A stretch of 64,000 nt of DNA from an uncultured Saprospiraceae bacterium (GTDB taxonomy: Bacteria; Bacteroidota; Bacteroidia; Chitinophagales; Saprospiraceae), in contig CALEYL010000004.1 of assembly GCA_937926205.1 (NCBI GenBank), positions 99,117 through 163,116 on the forward strand. Direction: 5' to 3'. The notes below the pieces were generated by a model, which searched no databases, was not told the origin of the DNA, and saw only the letters and a list, made by a program, of their open reading frames with translations. This document shows, one piece after another, positions 50,846-60,766 of this stretch (position 1 is the first letter of the stretch; each line of letters starts with the position of its first letter). The translations under genes were made by a program, and so were the position numbers.

Positions 50846-51910
50846 ATGAGGACAAAGCTGTCACATTTTGCTTTTGAATTACCCCAGAAATTGATTGCGC
50901 AATACCCAGCCGAAAAAAGGGATGAATCCAAGTTGATGGTGCTTGACCGAAAAACCGGAAAAATTGAACACCGAATTTTTAAAGACGTCCTGGAATACTT
51001 TGGGGATGGGGATGCCATGGTTTTTAACAATACCAAAGTTTTTCCTGCTCGGATGTATGGCCGCAAAGAGAAAACCGGTGCAAAAATAGAAGTGTTTTTG
51101 CTGCGTGAACTCAACAGCGATGCCAGACTTTGGGATGTTCTGGTGGACCCTGCCAGAAAAATCCGCGTTGGCAACAAGTTGTACTTCACAGATGACAACG
51201 ACAATGAGGTATTGGTAGCTGAAGTGGTTGATAATACCACCTCCAGGGGCCGAACCATTCGCTTTCTATATGACGGACCTGAAGAAGATTTTCAGCGGGA
51301 CCTGAACATTCTTGGCAATACACCATTGCCGAAATACATTCTTCGTCCGGCAGAAGCCATGGACCGGGAGCGTTACCAAACGGTTTACGCCAAAGAAATC
51401 GGGGCGGTTGCTGCTCCGACTGCTGGTTTGCACTTTAGCACAGAACTGCTTAAGCGACTTGAAATCAAGGGAGTGAATTTTGCTGAACTGACTTTGCACG
51501 TTGGTTTGGGCACCTTCCGAAGCATTGACGTTGAGGATTTGTCGAAGCACAAAATGGATGCAGAGTACTTCCGCATTTCAGAAGCTTCTGCCAATGTCGT
51601 CAACCGTTCCAAAGAACGCGACAAAAGAATCTGCGCCGTAGGTACGACCAGCATGCGCGCGGTTGAATCGGCTGTTTCCGCAGAAGGTTTCCTGAAAGCA
51701 GCAGAAGGGTGGACGAACAAATTCATTTACCCGCCTTACGATTTCAGCATTGCCAATGCCATCATTACCAATTTTCACCTGCCCAAGTCAAGTTTGCTCA
51801 TCATGATTTGTGCTTTTGGAGGATACGACCTGGTTATGGAGGCTTATGAGCAGGCCATCAAAGAGAAATATCAGTTTTTCAGCTACGGAGACGCCATGCT
51901 GATCATTTAA
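50846..51910 (+). CDS. queA: tRNA preQ1(34) S-adenosylmethionine ribosyltransferase-isomerase QueA
   Basis: This 354-residue enzyme transfers the ribosyl group of SAM to preQ1 in tRNA to form epoxyqueuosine. Recognisable family stretches include FELPQKLIAQYPAEKRDESK at the N-terminus, FNNTKVFPARMYGRKEKTGA, GAVAAPTAGLHFS, HVGLGTFRSI and TNFHLPKSSLLIMICAFGG. Length is normal. It may be cotranscribed with the DUF58 gene 24 bp downstream. Confidence 0.95.
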   Translation: MRTKLSHFAFELPQKLIAQYPAEKRDESKLMVLDRKTGKIEHRIFKDVLEYFGDGDAMVFNNTKVFPARMYGRKEKTGAKIEVFLLRELNSDARLWDVLVDPARKIRVGNKLYFTDDNDNEVLVAEVVDNTTSRGRTIRFLYDGPEEDFQRDLNILGNTPLPKYILRPAEAMDRERYQTVYAKEIGAVAAPTAGLHFSTELLKRLEIKGVNFAELTLHVGLGTFRSIDVEDLSKHKMDAEYFRISEASANVVNRSKERDKRICAVGTTSMRAVESAVSAEGFLKAAEGWTNKFIYPPYDFSIANAIITNFHLPKSSLLIMICAFGGYDLVMEAYEQAIKEKYQFFSYGDAMLII

Positions 51911-51933
51911 TTCGGACTTGAAAAGGGGCTTTT

Positions 51934-52863
51934 ATGAATGTTTTGGATAATCTGGAGATCAGAGACTTTTCCAATCTTGAGCTGTTGGCTAAACAAGTGG
52001 TGGAGGGTTTTATCATAGGCTTACATAAAAGCCCCTTTCATGGTTTTTCAGTCGAGTTTGCCGAACACCGCCTTTACAACCCGGGAGACACGACAAAAAA
52101 TATAGACTGGAAAGTTTACGCCCGCACCGACAGACTTTTCACCAAACGGTTTGAAGAAGAAACCAACCTTCGGTGCCAAATCGTTATTGACGCCTCTTCA
52201 TCCATGTATTTTCCGGAAGCAACCGATCCGAAGCTGCCGTATATGAACAAATTGCGGTTTTCGGCACTTGCTGCTGCAGCTTTAATGAACCTGCTGCAAA
52301 AGCAACGGGATGCTTACGGTCTTTCGATTTTTGATACGGATGTTCGAATTCATACGCGCTGTAAAACCAATACGACGCATTACCGCCTGATGCTGAGCTA
52401 TCTGGATGAGCTTATCAATAATCCGGAACGCAATAAATCTACTGCTGCGGCCAAGGCTCTCCATCAAATTGCGGACAGCATCCACAAGCGATCGCTGGTT
52501 ATGATTTTCAGCGATATGTTTGAGCAATCAGAAGATTTTGATCATTTGTTTGCCGCCCTTCAACACCTGAAACACAACAAGCACGAAGTGGTCCTGTTTC
52601 ATGTGGTAGACAAAGCCAAGGAGCTTGACTTTGATTTCGAAAACCGCCCCTATCTTTTCATAGATATGGAATCGGATGAAAGGCTACATCTGCAACCCAA
52701 CCAGGTAAAGGATTTCTACATCAGCCAAATGGCTAAATTCACGGAAGAACTCCGGCTGAAATGTCTTCAATACCAGATTGATTTTGTGGAAGCGGATGTC
52801 AATAAGGGGTTTCGCCCCATTCTCCAGTCTTATCTGGTGAAGCGCAGCCGGATGGGCGCCTGA
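51934..52863 (+). CDS. DUF58 domain protein (von Willebrand A-like)
   Basis: This 309-residue protein has the DUF58 signature YNPGDTTKNIDWKVYARTDR. A VWA-like fold follows with a MIDAS-type motif (VIDASSSMYF, DxSxS). DUF58 proteins usually work with MoxR AAA+ ATPases, but no moxR gene lies in the window. The N-terminus lacks membrane helices, so this is the soluble form. Start at 51934; 24 bp after queA. Confidence 0.88.
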   Translation: MNVLDNLEIRDFSNLELLAKQVVEGFIIGLHKSPFHGFSVEFAEHRLYNPGDTTKNIDWKVYARTDRLFTKRFEEETNLRCQIVIDASSSMYFPEATDPKLPYMNKLRFSALAAAALMNLLQKQRDAYGLSIFDTDVRIHTRCKTNTTHYRLMLSYLDELINNPERNKSTAAAKALHQIADSIHKRSLVMIFSDMFEQSEDFDHLFAALQHLKHNKHEVVLFHVVDKAKELDFDFENRPYLFIDMESDERLHLQPNQVKDFYISQMAKFTEELRLKCLQYQIDFVEADVNKGFRPILQSYLVKRSRMGA

Positions 52864-52903
52864 TTTTTTGCCATTATTTCCATCACTTTAAGCATCCAAC
52901 AAC

Positions 52904-53647
52904 ATGATTAAACTTGCCGATATTTCTACAATGCCTCCTCCTCATCTGGACGAAGACGAAGCGCGCAAGGAAACCAAAAAACTGGTCGAAAAGCTGGGTA
53001 AACTTCAGCATAAACTGCTGGCTTCTCACACCCATGCTGTGTTGGTGGTGTTTCAGGGAATGGATGGAAGTGGCAAAGACGGCGCGGTAAAAAATGTGTT
53101 TCAGGATTGCCACCCCAATGGTCTTAATGTTCATGCTTTTAAAAAACCAACAGAAGAAGAATTCGCGCATGATTTTCTCTGGCGCGTTCACCAACATGCG
53201 CCACCAAAGGGCATGATCCATATTTTCAACCGCTCGCACTACGAAGACATCCTTATCCAGCGTGTTCACAAGTGGATTGATGAAAAACGGGTGGATAAGC
53301 GCATGGAAGCCATCAATGCTTTTGAAGAATTGCTCGCCTTTGACAACAATACCATTGTGCTTAAATTTTACCTGCATTTGTCTTACGAGCAACAGGCGCT
53401 GGAACTTCAGGAACGCATTGATGACCGGGAAAAGAACTGGAAATACAATGCAGGTGACTGGAAGGAACGAGAATTGTGGCCGGAATACATGCGCTGTTAT
53501 GAAGATGCGATCAACCGCAGCCGGATTCCCTGGACGATTGTTCCGGTCGACAAACGCTGGTATCGGGATTACATCGTTGCCTCAACGATGGTAAAGGCTC
53601 TTGAGGAACTAAATCTGGAGTTCCCGGCAATGCAGGAGGAAAAATAA
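52904..53647 (+). CDS. Polyphosphate kinase 2 family protein
   Basis: This 247-residue protein has Walker A GMDGSGKDG (residues 52-60), the lid-adjacent NRSHYED (109-115, Walker B region) and the C-terminal RIPWTIVPVDKRWYRDYIV. PPK2 enzymes phosphorylate nucleotides using polyphosphate. The single PPK2 domain form could act on NMP or NDP; the class cannot be fixed by eye. A phosphate-uptake operon lies 1.5 kb downstream. The S4 gene follows after 2 bp. Confidence 0.9.
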   Translation: MIKLADISTMPPPHLDEDEARKETKKLVEKLGKLQHKLLASHTHAVLVVFQGMDGSGKDGAVKNVFQDCHPNGLNVHAFKKPTEEEFAHDFLWRVHQHAPPKGMIHIFNRSHYEDILIQRVHKWIDEKRVDKRMEAINAFEELLAFDNNTIVLKFYLHLSYEQQALELQERIDDREKNWKYNAGDWKERELWPEYMRCYEDAINRSRIPWTIVPVDKRWYRDYIVASTMVKALEELNLEFPAMQEEK

Positions 53648-53649
53648 AT

Positions 53650-54078
53650 ATGGCTGGAAACAAGGCAAGGGTGGATAAATGGCTTTGGTGTGTACGGATT
53701 TTCAAATCAAGAACCATTGCCACTGATGCCTGTAAGGGCGGGAAAGTCAAAATTCTGGGTGAAACCGTGAAGCCATCCTACCTTCTCCAGGAGGGTCAGG
53801 TAGTTGTGGTTCGGAAAAATGGCTTTGATTTCCAGTTCAAAGTACTCAGTCTCATTCAAAACAGGGTTTCAGCGCCTCTGGCAGCACTTTGTTACGAAAA
53901 CCTGACGCCACAGGAAGAACTGAATAAATACAACGATTGGTTTACGGGCAAAGGCATTGTTGAACGCCGCGACAAAGGCACCGGGCGCCCAACCAAGCGC
54001 GAACGCCGCGATATTGACCGGTTCAAAGACGAAGATGCTTACTTTGATGACGACTGGAGTGAGGATTTAAAAATTTGA
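53650..54078 (+). CDS. S4-domain RNA-binding protein (Hsp15/HslR-like)
   Basis: This 142-residue protein starts with an S4 domain (RVDKWLWCVRIFKSRTIATD, ACKGGKVKILGETVKPS) followed by a basic acidic-tailed extension (GTGRPTKRERRDIDRFK, then DDDWSEDLKI). HslR-like proteins recycle free 50S subunits that carry peptidyl-tRNA. It begins 2 bp after the PPK2 stop, so coupling is likely. Length suits the family. Confidence 0.9.
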   Translation: MAGNKARVDKWLWCVRIFKSRTIATDACKGGKVKILGETVKPSYLLQEGQVVVVRKNGFDFQFKVLSLIQNRVSAPLAALCYENLTPQEELNKYNDWFTGKGIVERRDKGTGRPTKRERRDIDRFKDEDAYFDDDWSEDLKI

Positions 54079-54101
54079 AAATTAATCTCCGCCGTTCATT
54101 C

Positions 54102-54989
54102 CTACCGAAAACTTTCCGACACCACCAACTCCTTCGATCCAGGCGTGTATTTGTAAAAGCCTTCTCCTGATTTTGCACCAAGACGTCCTGCCGTAACCAT
54201 ATTGACCAATAACGGGCATGGAGCGTATTTGGGGTTGCCAAATCCATCGTGAAGCACCTTCAGAATCGCCAGACAAACGTCCAGTCCGATAAAATCGGCC
54301 AACTGCAGTGGGCCCATGGGGTGCGCCATGCCGAGTTTCATGACGGTGTCTATCTCTTCAACCCCGGCCACGCCTTCAAAAAGCGCATAAATTGCCTCGT
54401 TAATCATAGGCATTAAGATGCGGTTGGCGATAAACCCGGGATAATCATTGACTTCAACCGGAACCTTTCCCAATTTTTCAGACAGTTGCATGATGGCCTT
54501 ACAAGTCTCATCCGAGGTCGCAAAACCACGGATGACCTCTACGAGTTTCATCACAGGAACCGGGTTCATGAAGTGCATGCCAATTACCTGCGAGGGGCGC
54601 CGGGTAGCGGCAGCAATTTGGGTGATGGATATTGAAGATGTATTGGAAGCCAGCAAGGCATGGGCCGGCGCAGCGGCATCAATTTTTGAGAAGATATCCA
54701 GTTTGAGCGCCCTGTTTTCAGTAGCTGCCTCTACAACAAGGTCAGCATGTTGCACGCCTGAAGCAAGGTCGGAAGAAGGCGTAATCCGGGACAGGGTAGC
54801 TGCTTTTTCAGCTTCAGAAATCAAACCTTTGGATACCATTCGGTCAAGGTTCTTCGCTATTGTAGCCATCGCACGGTCGAGTGCTTCCGTGGCAACATCA
54901 ATCAGGATCACAGGATAGCCGGACATGGCAAAAACGTGCGCAATGCCATTGCCCATGGTGCCTGCGCCGATGACAGAAATATTGGTCAT
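54102..54989 (-). CDS. 3-hydroxybutyryl/3-hydroxyacyl-CoA dehydrogenase
   Basis: This 295-residue enzyme has an N-terminal NAD fold (SVIGAGTMGNGIAHVFAM) and C-terminal helical domain with the signature DYPGFIANRILMPMINEAI. The catalytic His lies in MHFMNPVPVMKLVEVI. It interconverts 3-hydroxyacyl-CoA and acetoacetyl-CoA-type esters. Start is the ATG at 54987-54989; six extra codons upstream are open. It converges on the S4 gene with no hairpin. Confidence 0.92.
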   Translation of the reverse strand: MTNISVIGAGTMGNGIAHVFAMSGYPVILIDVATEALDRAMATIAKNLDRMVSKGLISEAEKAATLSRITPSSDLASGVQHADLVVEAATENRALKLDIFSKIDAAAPAHALLASNTSSISITQIAAATRRPSQVIGMHFMNPVPVMKLVEVIRGFATSDETCKAIMQLSEKLGKVPVEVNDYPGFIANRILMPMINEAIYALFEGVAGVEEIDTVMKLGMAHPMGPLQLADFIGLDVCLAILKVLHDGFGNPKYAPCPLLVNMVTAGRLGAKSGEGFYKYTPGSKELVVSESFR

Positions 54990-55121
54990 GTGGATAGAGC
55001 TTTTCAATTTTGGTGCGAAAATAGAGAAATCCCGCCAGCAATCCCTTTTGCTGCTGAATTTTCATCTGGGATTGCCTGAGATTATTGCAAAAAATTAATA
55101 CTCAGTTAACATGCTTGTGAA

Positions 55122-55129
55122 TAGCTTTG
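55122..55129 (+). promoter_or_regulatory. Promoter -7 box of the DUF47-Pit operon
   Basis: TAGCTTTG is an exact TAnnTTTG match 19 bp before the start codon, leaving a leader of about 13 nt. Confidence 0.5.
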
Positions 55130-55148
55130 CAAAACATAATCGTATCAA

Positions 55149-55796
55149 ATGCAATTGAACAGCATCTTCCAGTTTTTTGTCCCAAAAGACAAAAAATTCT
55201 TTCCCCTCTTCGAGCAAGCCAGTGCCAATCTGGTCAGTATGGCTAAATTTCTCATCGAATTCGTCCATACCGACGATGAGGCTCAAAGGGAGGTTCTTCG
55301 CATGCAAATTGAAGACCTGGAACATAAAGGGGACAAGATTACCCACCAGATTTCCATGGAGTTGAGTAAAAATTTCATTACGCCTTTTGACAGGGATGAC
55401 ATCCACTATCTGGCCAATACCCTTGATGACATCGCTGACTACATCCACGGTACGGCAAACAGGATCAATTTCTACGGTGTAAAGAAAATAACCCCGCCCA
55501 TCAAGCAACTTGCTGATCTCATTCTGGAAGGTTGTCAACAGGTGGAACTTGGAATCAGGGCCCTGAAAAACATGAACAGTTTTAATCAGGTCATTGAAGC
55601 CCGGGAAAAGATCAACAATGTGGAAAGTCGCGCCGACAACGTTTTTGACCGCGCCGTGGCAGATTTGTTTGAAAACGAAGACGATGCCAAGGAATTGATC
55701 AAGTACAAAGAAGTGCTGCAGAACATGGAAACAGCGACAGACAGCTGTAAATACGCCGGTGCAGCTATGGAAGCCATTGCTGTCAAAAATGCCTGA
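55149..55796 (+). CDS. DUF47 (PhoU-like) phosphate-transport regulator
   Basis: This 215-residue all-helical protein has the DUF47 pattern FQFFVPKDKKFFPLFEQAS, EHKGDKITHQI and IHYLANTLDDIADYIHG. DUF47 proteins are PhoU relatives nearly always encoded in front of Pit transporters, whose activity they modulate. The pit gene starts 55 bp downstream, so the pair is an operon. Confidence 0.92.
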   Translation: MQLNSIFQFFVPKDKKFFPLFEQASANLVSMAKFLIEFVHTDDEAQREVLRMQIEDLEHKGDKITHQISMELSKNFITPFDRDDIHYLANTLDDIADYIHGTANRINFYGVKKITPPIKQLADLILEGCQQVELGIRALKNMNSFNQVIEAREKINNVESRADNVFDRAVADLFENEDDAKELIKYKEVLQNMETATDSCKYAGAAMEAIAVKNA

Positions 55797-55851
55797 TTGG
55801 GCAAGGCAGCAGCGATAAAACCAAACTTTTCAGCATACCAAAGCCAGTTAA

Positions 55852-56907
55852 ATGGACTTTACATTATTATTGATCATCATTGGCTTAGCCTTGATTTTTG
55901 ACTTCATCAACGGCTTTCACGATGCGGCCAATTCCATTGCAACGATCGTTTCAACAAAAGTTTTAACGCCTTTCCAGGCGGTACTCTGGGCTGCTTTTTT
56001 CAATTTTCTGGCTTATTGGATTTTTGACCTCAATGTTGCTGATACTGTAGCAAAAACAGCAAACACCCTGCAAATTAACCTGGTGGTGATTCTGGCGGCC
56101 ATACTGGCGGCCATTTCCTGGAACCTGCTCACCTGGTGGTTTGGCATACCTTCTTCTTCTTCTCATACACTGATTGGCGGTTTTGCCGGAGCAGCGCTGG
56201 CGCATTCAGGAATGAGCGCGGTGAACATGCAGGTTATCGGAAAAACAGCCGCTTTCATCTTCCTCGCCCCACTGATTGGGATGTTTGTCGCCTATGTCAT
56301 CAATGTTATCATCATCAACATCAGCAAAAATGCCAACCCCCGGGTAGCGGAATGGTGGTTCCGGAAACTGCAATTGGTTTCTTCAGCCGCTTTTAGCCTG
56401 GGACACGGGGGCAACGATGCACAAAAAGTTATGGGGCTTATTTCTGCTGCCATCGTCGTTTACCTGACGCAGGCACATGCAAGCCTCGGCGACATACCCG
56501 GCTGGCTTAATCTGGAATACGCCATTAATGATGGAAAAGTCAAAATTATTAATCCCCCGTTCTGGGTGCCATTAGCCTGCTATTCCGCCATTGCCATAGG
56601 GACGATGAGCGGAGGCTGGAAGATTGTAAAAACAATGGGAACCAAAATCACCAAGGTGACACCACTGGAAGGCGTTTCCGCCGAAACAGCTGGCGCGCTT
56701 ACTTTGATAATGACGGAAAGACTCGGCATACCGGTTTCAACAACCCATACCATTACCGGCGCTATCATTGGCGTTGGTTTGTCCAAACGCATTTCAGCAG
56801 TGCGTTGGGGCGTCACCATCAACCTCCTCTGGGCATGGATTCTGACCATCCCGGTTTCAGCCGGCGTTGCAGCGCTTATTTACTATGCACTTCAATTGTT
56901 TTTGTAG
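55852..56907 (+). CDS. pit: Inorganic phosphate transporter, PiT family
   Basis: This 351-residue protein has about ten helices and both PiT repeats: FDFINGFHDAANSIATIVST near the N-terminus and SLGHGGNDAQKVMG in the middle (the GANDVAN-like motifs). The second half has IPVSTTHTITGAIIGVG. It imports phosphate with H+ or Na+ at low affinity. It forms an operon with the DUF47 gene. Its last 32 bp overlap the convergent NDH-2 gene. Confidence 0.93.
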   Translation: MDFTLLLIIIGLALIFDFINGFHDAANSIATIVSTKVLTPFQAVLWAAFFNFLAYWIFDLNVADTVAKTANTLQINLVVILAAILAAISWNLLTWWFGIPSSSSHTLIGGFAGAALAHSGMSAVNMQVIGKTAAFIFLAPLIGMFVAYVINVIIINISKNANPRVAEWWFRKLQLVSSAAFSLGHGGNDAQKVMGLISAAIVVYLTQAHASLGDIPGWLNLEYAINDGKVKIINPPFWVPLACYSAIAIGTMSGGWKIVKTMGTKITKVTPLEGVSAETAGALTLIMTERLGIPVSTTHTITGAIIGVGLSKRISAVRWGVTINLLWAWILTIPVSAGVAALIYYALQLFL

Positions 56908-58204
56908 CTTCAACAGGAATTTCCACCTTATTCAGCTTCGGTCGAATGATCAGACGCAGGGATTGGTCATACGTAAAATAGCCCCATACCCAGTTCAGAA
57001 ACACGAATACTTTGTTCTTCACGCCAAGCAGTGAAAAGAGGTGTACGAACAACCAGACAAACCAGGCAAATGCGCCCTGGAACCTGATCCCGGGCAAATC
57101 TACAACCGCCCTGTTTCGCCCAATCGTTGCCATAGATCCCAAATCGCGGTATTTGAAATTTTTCAGCTCCTTACCGGTTTCCATCCGGATAAGATTTTCT
57201 GCGAGCGTAGTACCTTGTTGCATGGCTACCTGTGCCAATTGCGGATGTCCTTTAGGAAAGGCTGTTTCTTCGGACATCAGAGAAATGTCGCCAATGGCAA
57301 AAATATTATCGTAACCCTGAACTTTGGAATGGCGGTCAACCAGTATCCGACCTCCGGGGCCTTTGCAATCCGGACTAAGACCTACCGGCGCTTTCCCGGT
57401 GATGCCTGCAGCCCAGATGACTTTTTTTGACGGAATGGTTGTGCCGTCGCTTAAGGTTACTTTTTTGCCATCATACCCTGTGACCCGGGCGTCCAGAATT
57501 ACATTTACACCGAGGCCGGTTAAAAACTGCAGGGCTTTTTTAGAAGACTGCTCCGACATGCCGTTCAGCAAAGCTTTGTTGCCTTCAATCAAATGGATGT
57601 CGATTTCTTCTACTTTGAGTTCAGGGTAATCTTTGGGCAGGATGTATTTTTTCATTTCGGCAAGTGAGCCTGCAACTTCTACTCCGGTAGGCCCGCCTCC
57701 CACGACGACAATATCGAGGTAGTGCTGCCGCTCTTCAAAGTCTTCCAGACTGAGCGATTTTTCATAATCGGCCAGAATGTGGTTGCGTAAATAGAGGGCT
57801 TCCGAGACTGATTTCATGGGAATGACATTGTCCGCAATTTGAGCATTCCCGAAAAAATTGGTTTCCACACCGGTAGCGAGCACGAGGTAGTCGTAGTTAA
57901 CGATACCCAGGTGGGTCAGCAATTGCTTTTTCTCCGGGAGGATGGCCTCCACTTCCGTCATGCGGATATAGGTATTTGCCTGCTTTCTGAAGAGTTTTCT
58001 CAAGGGGAAAACAATAGAACTGGGCTCGAGTCCCGCCATAGCGACCTGATAAAACAAAGGCTGAAACTGGTGGTAGTTGTTTCGGTCAATCAGAATAACC
58101 TGGAAATTTGATCGGGCTAATTTTTTGACTAAAGAGATGCCTGCAAAGCCACCGCCGATTACGACGACGCGCTTTTTTCCAATTTCGGGAATGTTGATTT
58201 TCAT
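56876..58204 (-). CDS. Type II NADH:quinone oxidoreductase (NDH-2-like)
   Basis: This 442-residue flavoprotein has an FAD fold near the N-terminus (VVVIGGGFAGISLVKKL) and an NAD fold in the middle (VVVGGGPTGVEVAGSLAEMK). The FAD signature NIFAIGDIS and a hydrophobic C-terminal anchor (FAWFVWLFVHLFSLLG) follow. It oxidises NADH and reduces quinone without pumping protons. Start is the ATG at 58202-58204. Tail-to-tail it overlaps pit by 32 bp. Confidence 0.92.
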   Translation of the reverse strand: MKINIPEIGKKRVVVIGGGFAGISLVKKLARSNFQVILIDRNNYHQFQPLFYQVAMAGLEPSSIVFPLRKLFRKQANTYIRMTEVEAILPEKKQLLTHLGIVNYDYLVLATGVETNFFGNAQIADNVIPMKSVSEALYLRNHILADYEKSLSLEDFEERQHYLDIVVVGGGPTGVEVAGSLAEMKKYILPKDYPELKVEEIDIHLIEGNKALLNGMSEQSSKKALQFLTGLGVNVILDARVTGYDGKKVTLSDGTTIPSKKVIWAAGITGKAPVGLSPDCKGPGGRILVDRHSKVQGYDNIFAIGDISLMSEETAFPKGHPQLAQVAMQQGTTLAENLIRMETGKELKNFKYRDLGSMATIGRNRAVVDLPGIRFQGAFAWFVWLFVHLFSLLGVKNKVFVFLNWVWGYFTYDQSLRLIIRPKLNKVEIPVEATKTIEVHSK

Positions 58205-58302
58205 GGAACGTCGAATATTTATACAGTTAAACAAAAAAGCAGGCGATATGTTTGGACCTTGCAAAATATTATTTGGCAAATATCCGGATTATTTTTTAAT
58301 GC

Positions 58303-58333
58303 AAAAAAGCCCTTCCGGTGAACCGGAAAGGCT
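58303..58333 (-). terminator. Intrinsic terminator of the second T9SS paralogue
   Basis: On the minus strand AGCCTTTCCGGT pairs with its counterpart (one mismatch) around a two-base loop and is followed by TTTTTT. It lies 34 bp behind the stop of the gene at 58367-60661. Confidence 0.85.
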
Positions 58334-58366
58334 TAATTTACAATGGTTTGAAATTTGCAGTAAAAC

Positions 58367-60661
58367 TTACCTTGCAACGACGAACCGCCGGGAAGTCGTT
58401 CCCTGATCAGTGGTTAGTTGCACCATATAGGCTCCGGCAGCGAGGGACTTCACGTTGAATTCGATGTTATCTTTCTTCACCTCGCTGTATTGGCGTTCCA
58501 GCATAACTTTCCCACTAATGTCGAGTATCCGAACACTGAGATTTTGTGCGTTTTGCTCGAGGTCGTAATCTACATTGAGGATGTCCTGAACAGGGTTAGG
58601 GTAGACCTCAACGATGTTATTACCGGAAAGCGGCTCTTTTGCGTTGACCGGAGGTGTAATATTGAGCCTTACAACCGGTACGATGTTTCTGCCAAAGCCA
58701 TTGGAACTGAATTCTGAGGTAGAAAGGTCTCCAATCGCCAGCATAGAAGCAAAACGCGGCCGATCCAATATTTCGGGACTGTTTAAAAAGACCATTGCAG
58801 CATAATCAAAAGCTTCGCTTGCTCCCAGAAACAGGTCCGTTTGATCGTCCGGAGCTGTGTATTCCAGCATCAGAATGTAATGCGTATTGGGCTGAAGTTC
58901 GACAGATTCGTCAAATTCGACGGTAATCAGTTCGTCTTCCGTTTCATTACCCGTCACCAGATAGGAAGCAAAAGCAAGGAAAGTTCGCTCTATATCCTGA
59001 ACATTGCCATCGTTATTGGTGTCATTCCATTCGTAAAGGACCAGAAGCGGGGTCTGGTTAACGGCTTCACTTCCGTTAATGGAGAAGGTTGCGCCCAGAG
59101 CAAAATAGTTGCCATTGAATTGCGGTGCAAAATAGTGATTGCCATAAGCCCAGGTATGGGCCTCTCCCGGGTTCCAGTTGCTGCCAGCGGGCACTACATT
59201 CCGGGTTGCTCCTAATTCTTTGGCCCAGGTACCTTCTGTGACGATGAAGTCAAAAGAAAGTTCATTATCGGAAGGGTCGAAGTCTGCAGCGTCTCCGGAA
59301 ATAGAATACGTACCTGTATAACTACCCAATTCGGTAGGAGTAAAGTTGCCGTCAAACGGAACATTTTCAATAGTTGTATTGCCGTCTACATTGTTGTAGC
59401 TAAGATCTTCGTCAAATACCGTTGTGGCTGCATCCTTAACGATTGCCATATTCAGGTTGACGTTTGTCTGGGTAGAGGCGCCAATATTGCTGATATCCGC
59501 TAAGAAATGGATGGGCTCCGTCATGCTGATTGGCGTCGCAGCATTTTGGGCAACAGCATAGAAATTATCGTTTACCCGCAGGTTATTGGCTTCCTGCTCA
59601 ACGAGTCTTACGTCGTCTATGGCCCAGAAATAGTAATTGGCTAAGAAGCGGAATTTAACCCTTACCTGCGAAGCGCCCACGGCTCCGGGCAGTGGCAGGC
59701 GAATCGTGTTGGAGCTTGAATTGGCATTCACAACAAGTTCGGTATTGATTTCGACTTCCGTCCATTCCTGGCCGTTGTTGATGCTGTAACCCACAAAAAA
59801 CTGGCTTTGAAATTGTCGGGTAAGTTGCGTGAACTGCAAACTAACCCCGGCGACGTTGGTATTGCTGAGGTCAATGGCGGGTGAAATCAATTCGCCTTCC
59901 TGTACGGCAGTGCAGGGACCGGCGCCCGTCGTATTCGGATCTCCGTTGCTGTCGTAAAGGTCAGAGTTGAAAGCCATAGCGCCATTGCAGGCGGTGCGGG
60001 AAACAATGGTCGCATCGCCAAAAGCGCCGCCATCCACGCTGCCGTCAGAAGTCCAGCGCCAAAGGTCAAATTCCTGAGCACCGTTGCCACAGGAAATGTT
60101 GTTGATCTCCCAGCCATTTAAGCCGCCATTGAAATCGCCTTCGCCTGGGAGGTTACCCCAAATCACATTCTCAGGATCATCAGGGGTGATCACCACGTTA
60201 ATTGGCGTCAATAAACGCAGCACATCGCAGTTCGGCTTGGACATCATGAAGCAGGGAATCGTAACCTGATCGCCTACGGAAACGCTCCCCATTTGAATGA
60301 CGTTTGTGGCCGTAGTGTTGTTGCAGACAATGACTGCAGTGGCGCCCCCATTTTGGGCATTGAGACATTTGACGTCAAAATTGCAGGTTCCACGATCAAT
60401 CAGGGCTACTTTGCCCGCAACATTGGTAATGGCTTCGCAGCCATTCGAAAGAGGCGCCGTCCCGTCATTTGCGATGACCCATTCTCCGGAAAAAGTGCCG
60501 GTTGTACAATCGCCGAAAGCGGCGCGCAACAGGGGATAATCAGTGCCATTGATGGTGGCGGTGTGGAATTGGGCGCTGGCTGTGGTGAGGATGCCGGCGA
60601 TTAATACGGCAATGGCCCAACAGCGCGACAATGCGCGTGAAGTTCGTTTCATAATTTTCAT
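58367..60661 (-). CDS. PA-domain secreted protein with T9SS domain, paralogue B
   Basis: This 764-residue protein has a signal peptide (ending near TASAQ) and a protease-associated domain (about 45-150: GKVALIDRGTCNFDVKCLNA, GATAVIVCNN). A beta-sandwich region follows (about 180-360, EGELISPAIDLSNTNVAGVS, then the aromatic NYYFWAIDDVRLVEQ). The end is a type A sorting domain (VYPNPVQDILNVDY, GKVMLERQY, AAGAYMVQLTT). No protease domain is visible, so PA may act in binding. Its tandem neighbour is the same protein family throughout. Confidence 0.88.
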   Translation of the reverse strand: MKIMKRTSRALSRCWAIAVLIAGILTTASAQFHTATINGTDYPLLRAAFGDCTTGTFSGEWVIANDGTAPLSNGCEAITNVAGKVALIDRGTCNFDVKCLNAQNGGATAVIVCNNTTATNVIQMGSVSVGDQVTIPCFMMSKPNCDVLRLLTPINVVITPDDPENVIWGNLPGEGDFNGGLNGWEINNISCGNGAQEFDLWRWTSDGSVDGGAFGDATIVSRTACNGAMAFNSDLYDSNGDPNTTGAGPCTAVQEGELISPAIDLSNTNVAGVSLQFTQLTRQFQSQFFVGYSINNGQEWTEVEINTELVVNANSSSNTIRLPLPGAVGASQVRVKFRFLANYYFWAIDDVRLVEQEANNLRVNDNFYAVAQNAATPISMTEPIHFLADISNIGASTQTNVNLNMAIVKDAATTVFDEDLSYNNVDGNTTIENVPFDGNFTPTELGSYTGTYSISGDAADFDPSDNELSFDFIVTEGTWAKELGATRNVVPAGSNWNPGEAHTWAYGNHYFAPQFNGNYFALGATFSINGSEAVNQTPLLVLYEWNDTNNDGNVQDIERTFLAFASYLVTGNETEDELITVEFDESVELQPNTHYILMLEYTAPDDQTDLFLGASEAFDYAAMVFLNSPEILDRPRFASMLAIGDLSTSEFSSNGFGRNIVPVVRLNITPPVNAKEPLSGNNIVEVYPNPVQDILNVDYDLEQNAQNLSVRILDISGKVMLERQYSEVKKDNIEFNVKSLAAGAYMVQLTTDQGTTSRRFVVAR

Positions 60662-60701
60662 AGCTTTAAGTGAACAATAAATATCCTAACACCAAAGAAA
60701 C

Positions 60702-60736
60702 AAAAAGCCTTCCCAGGTTGTCTGGAAAGGCTCTTT
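60702..60736 (-). terminator. Intrinsic terminator of the first T9SS paralogue
   Basis: AGCCTTTCCAG pairs with its counterpart (one mismatch) on the minus strand and is followed by TTTTTG. Its arms resemble those of the terminator behind the neighbouring paralogue (58303-58333). Confidence 0.8.
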
Positions 60737-60766
60737 GTTTTATTCCTTTAATCAGGAAACTGTCGT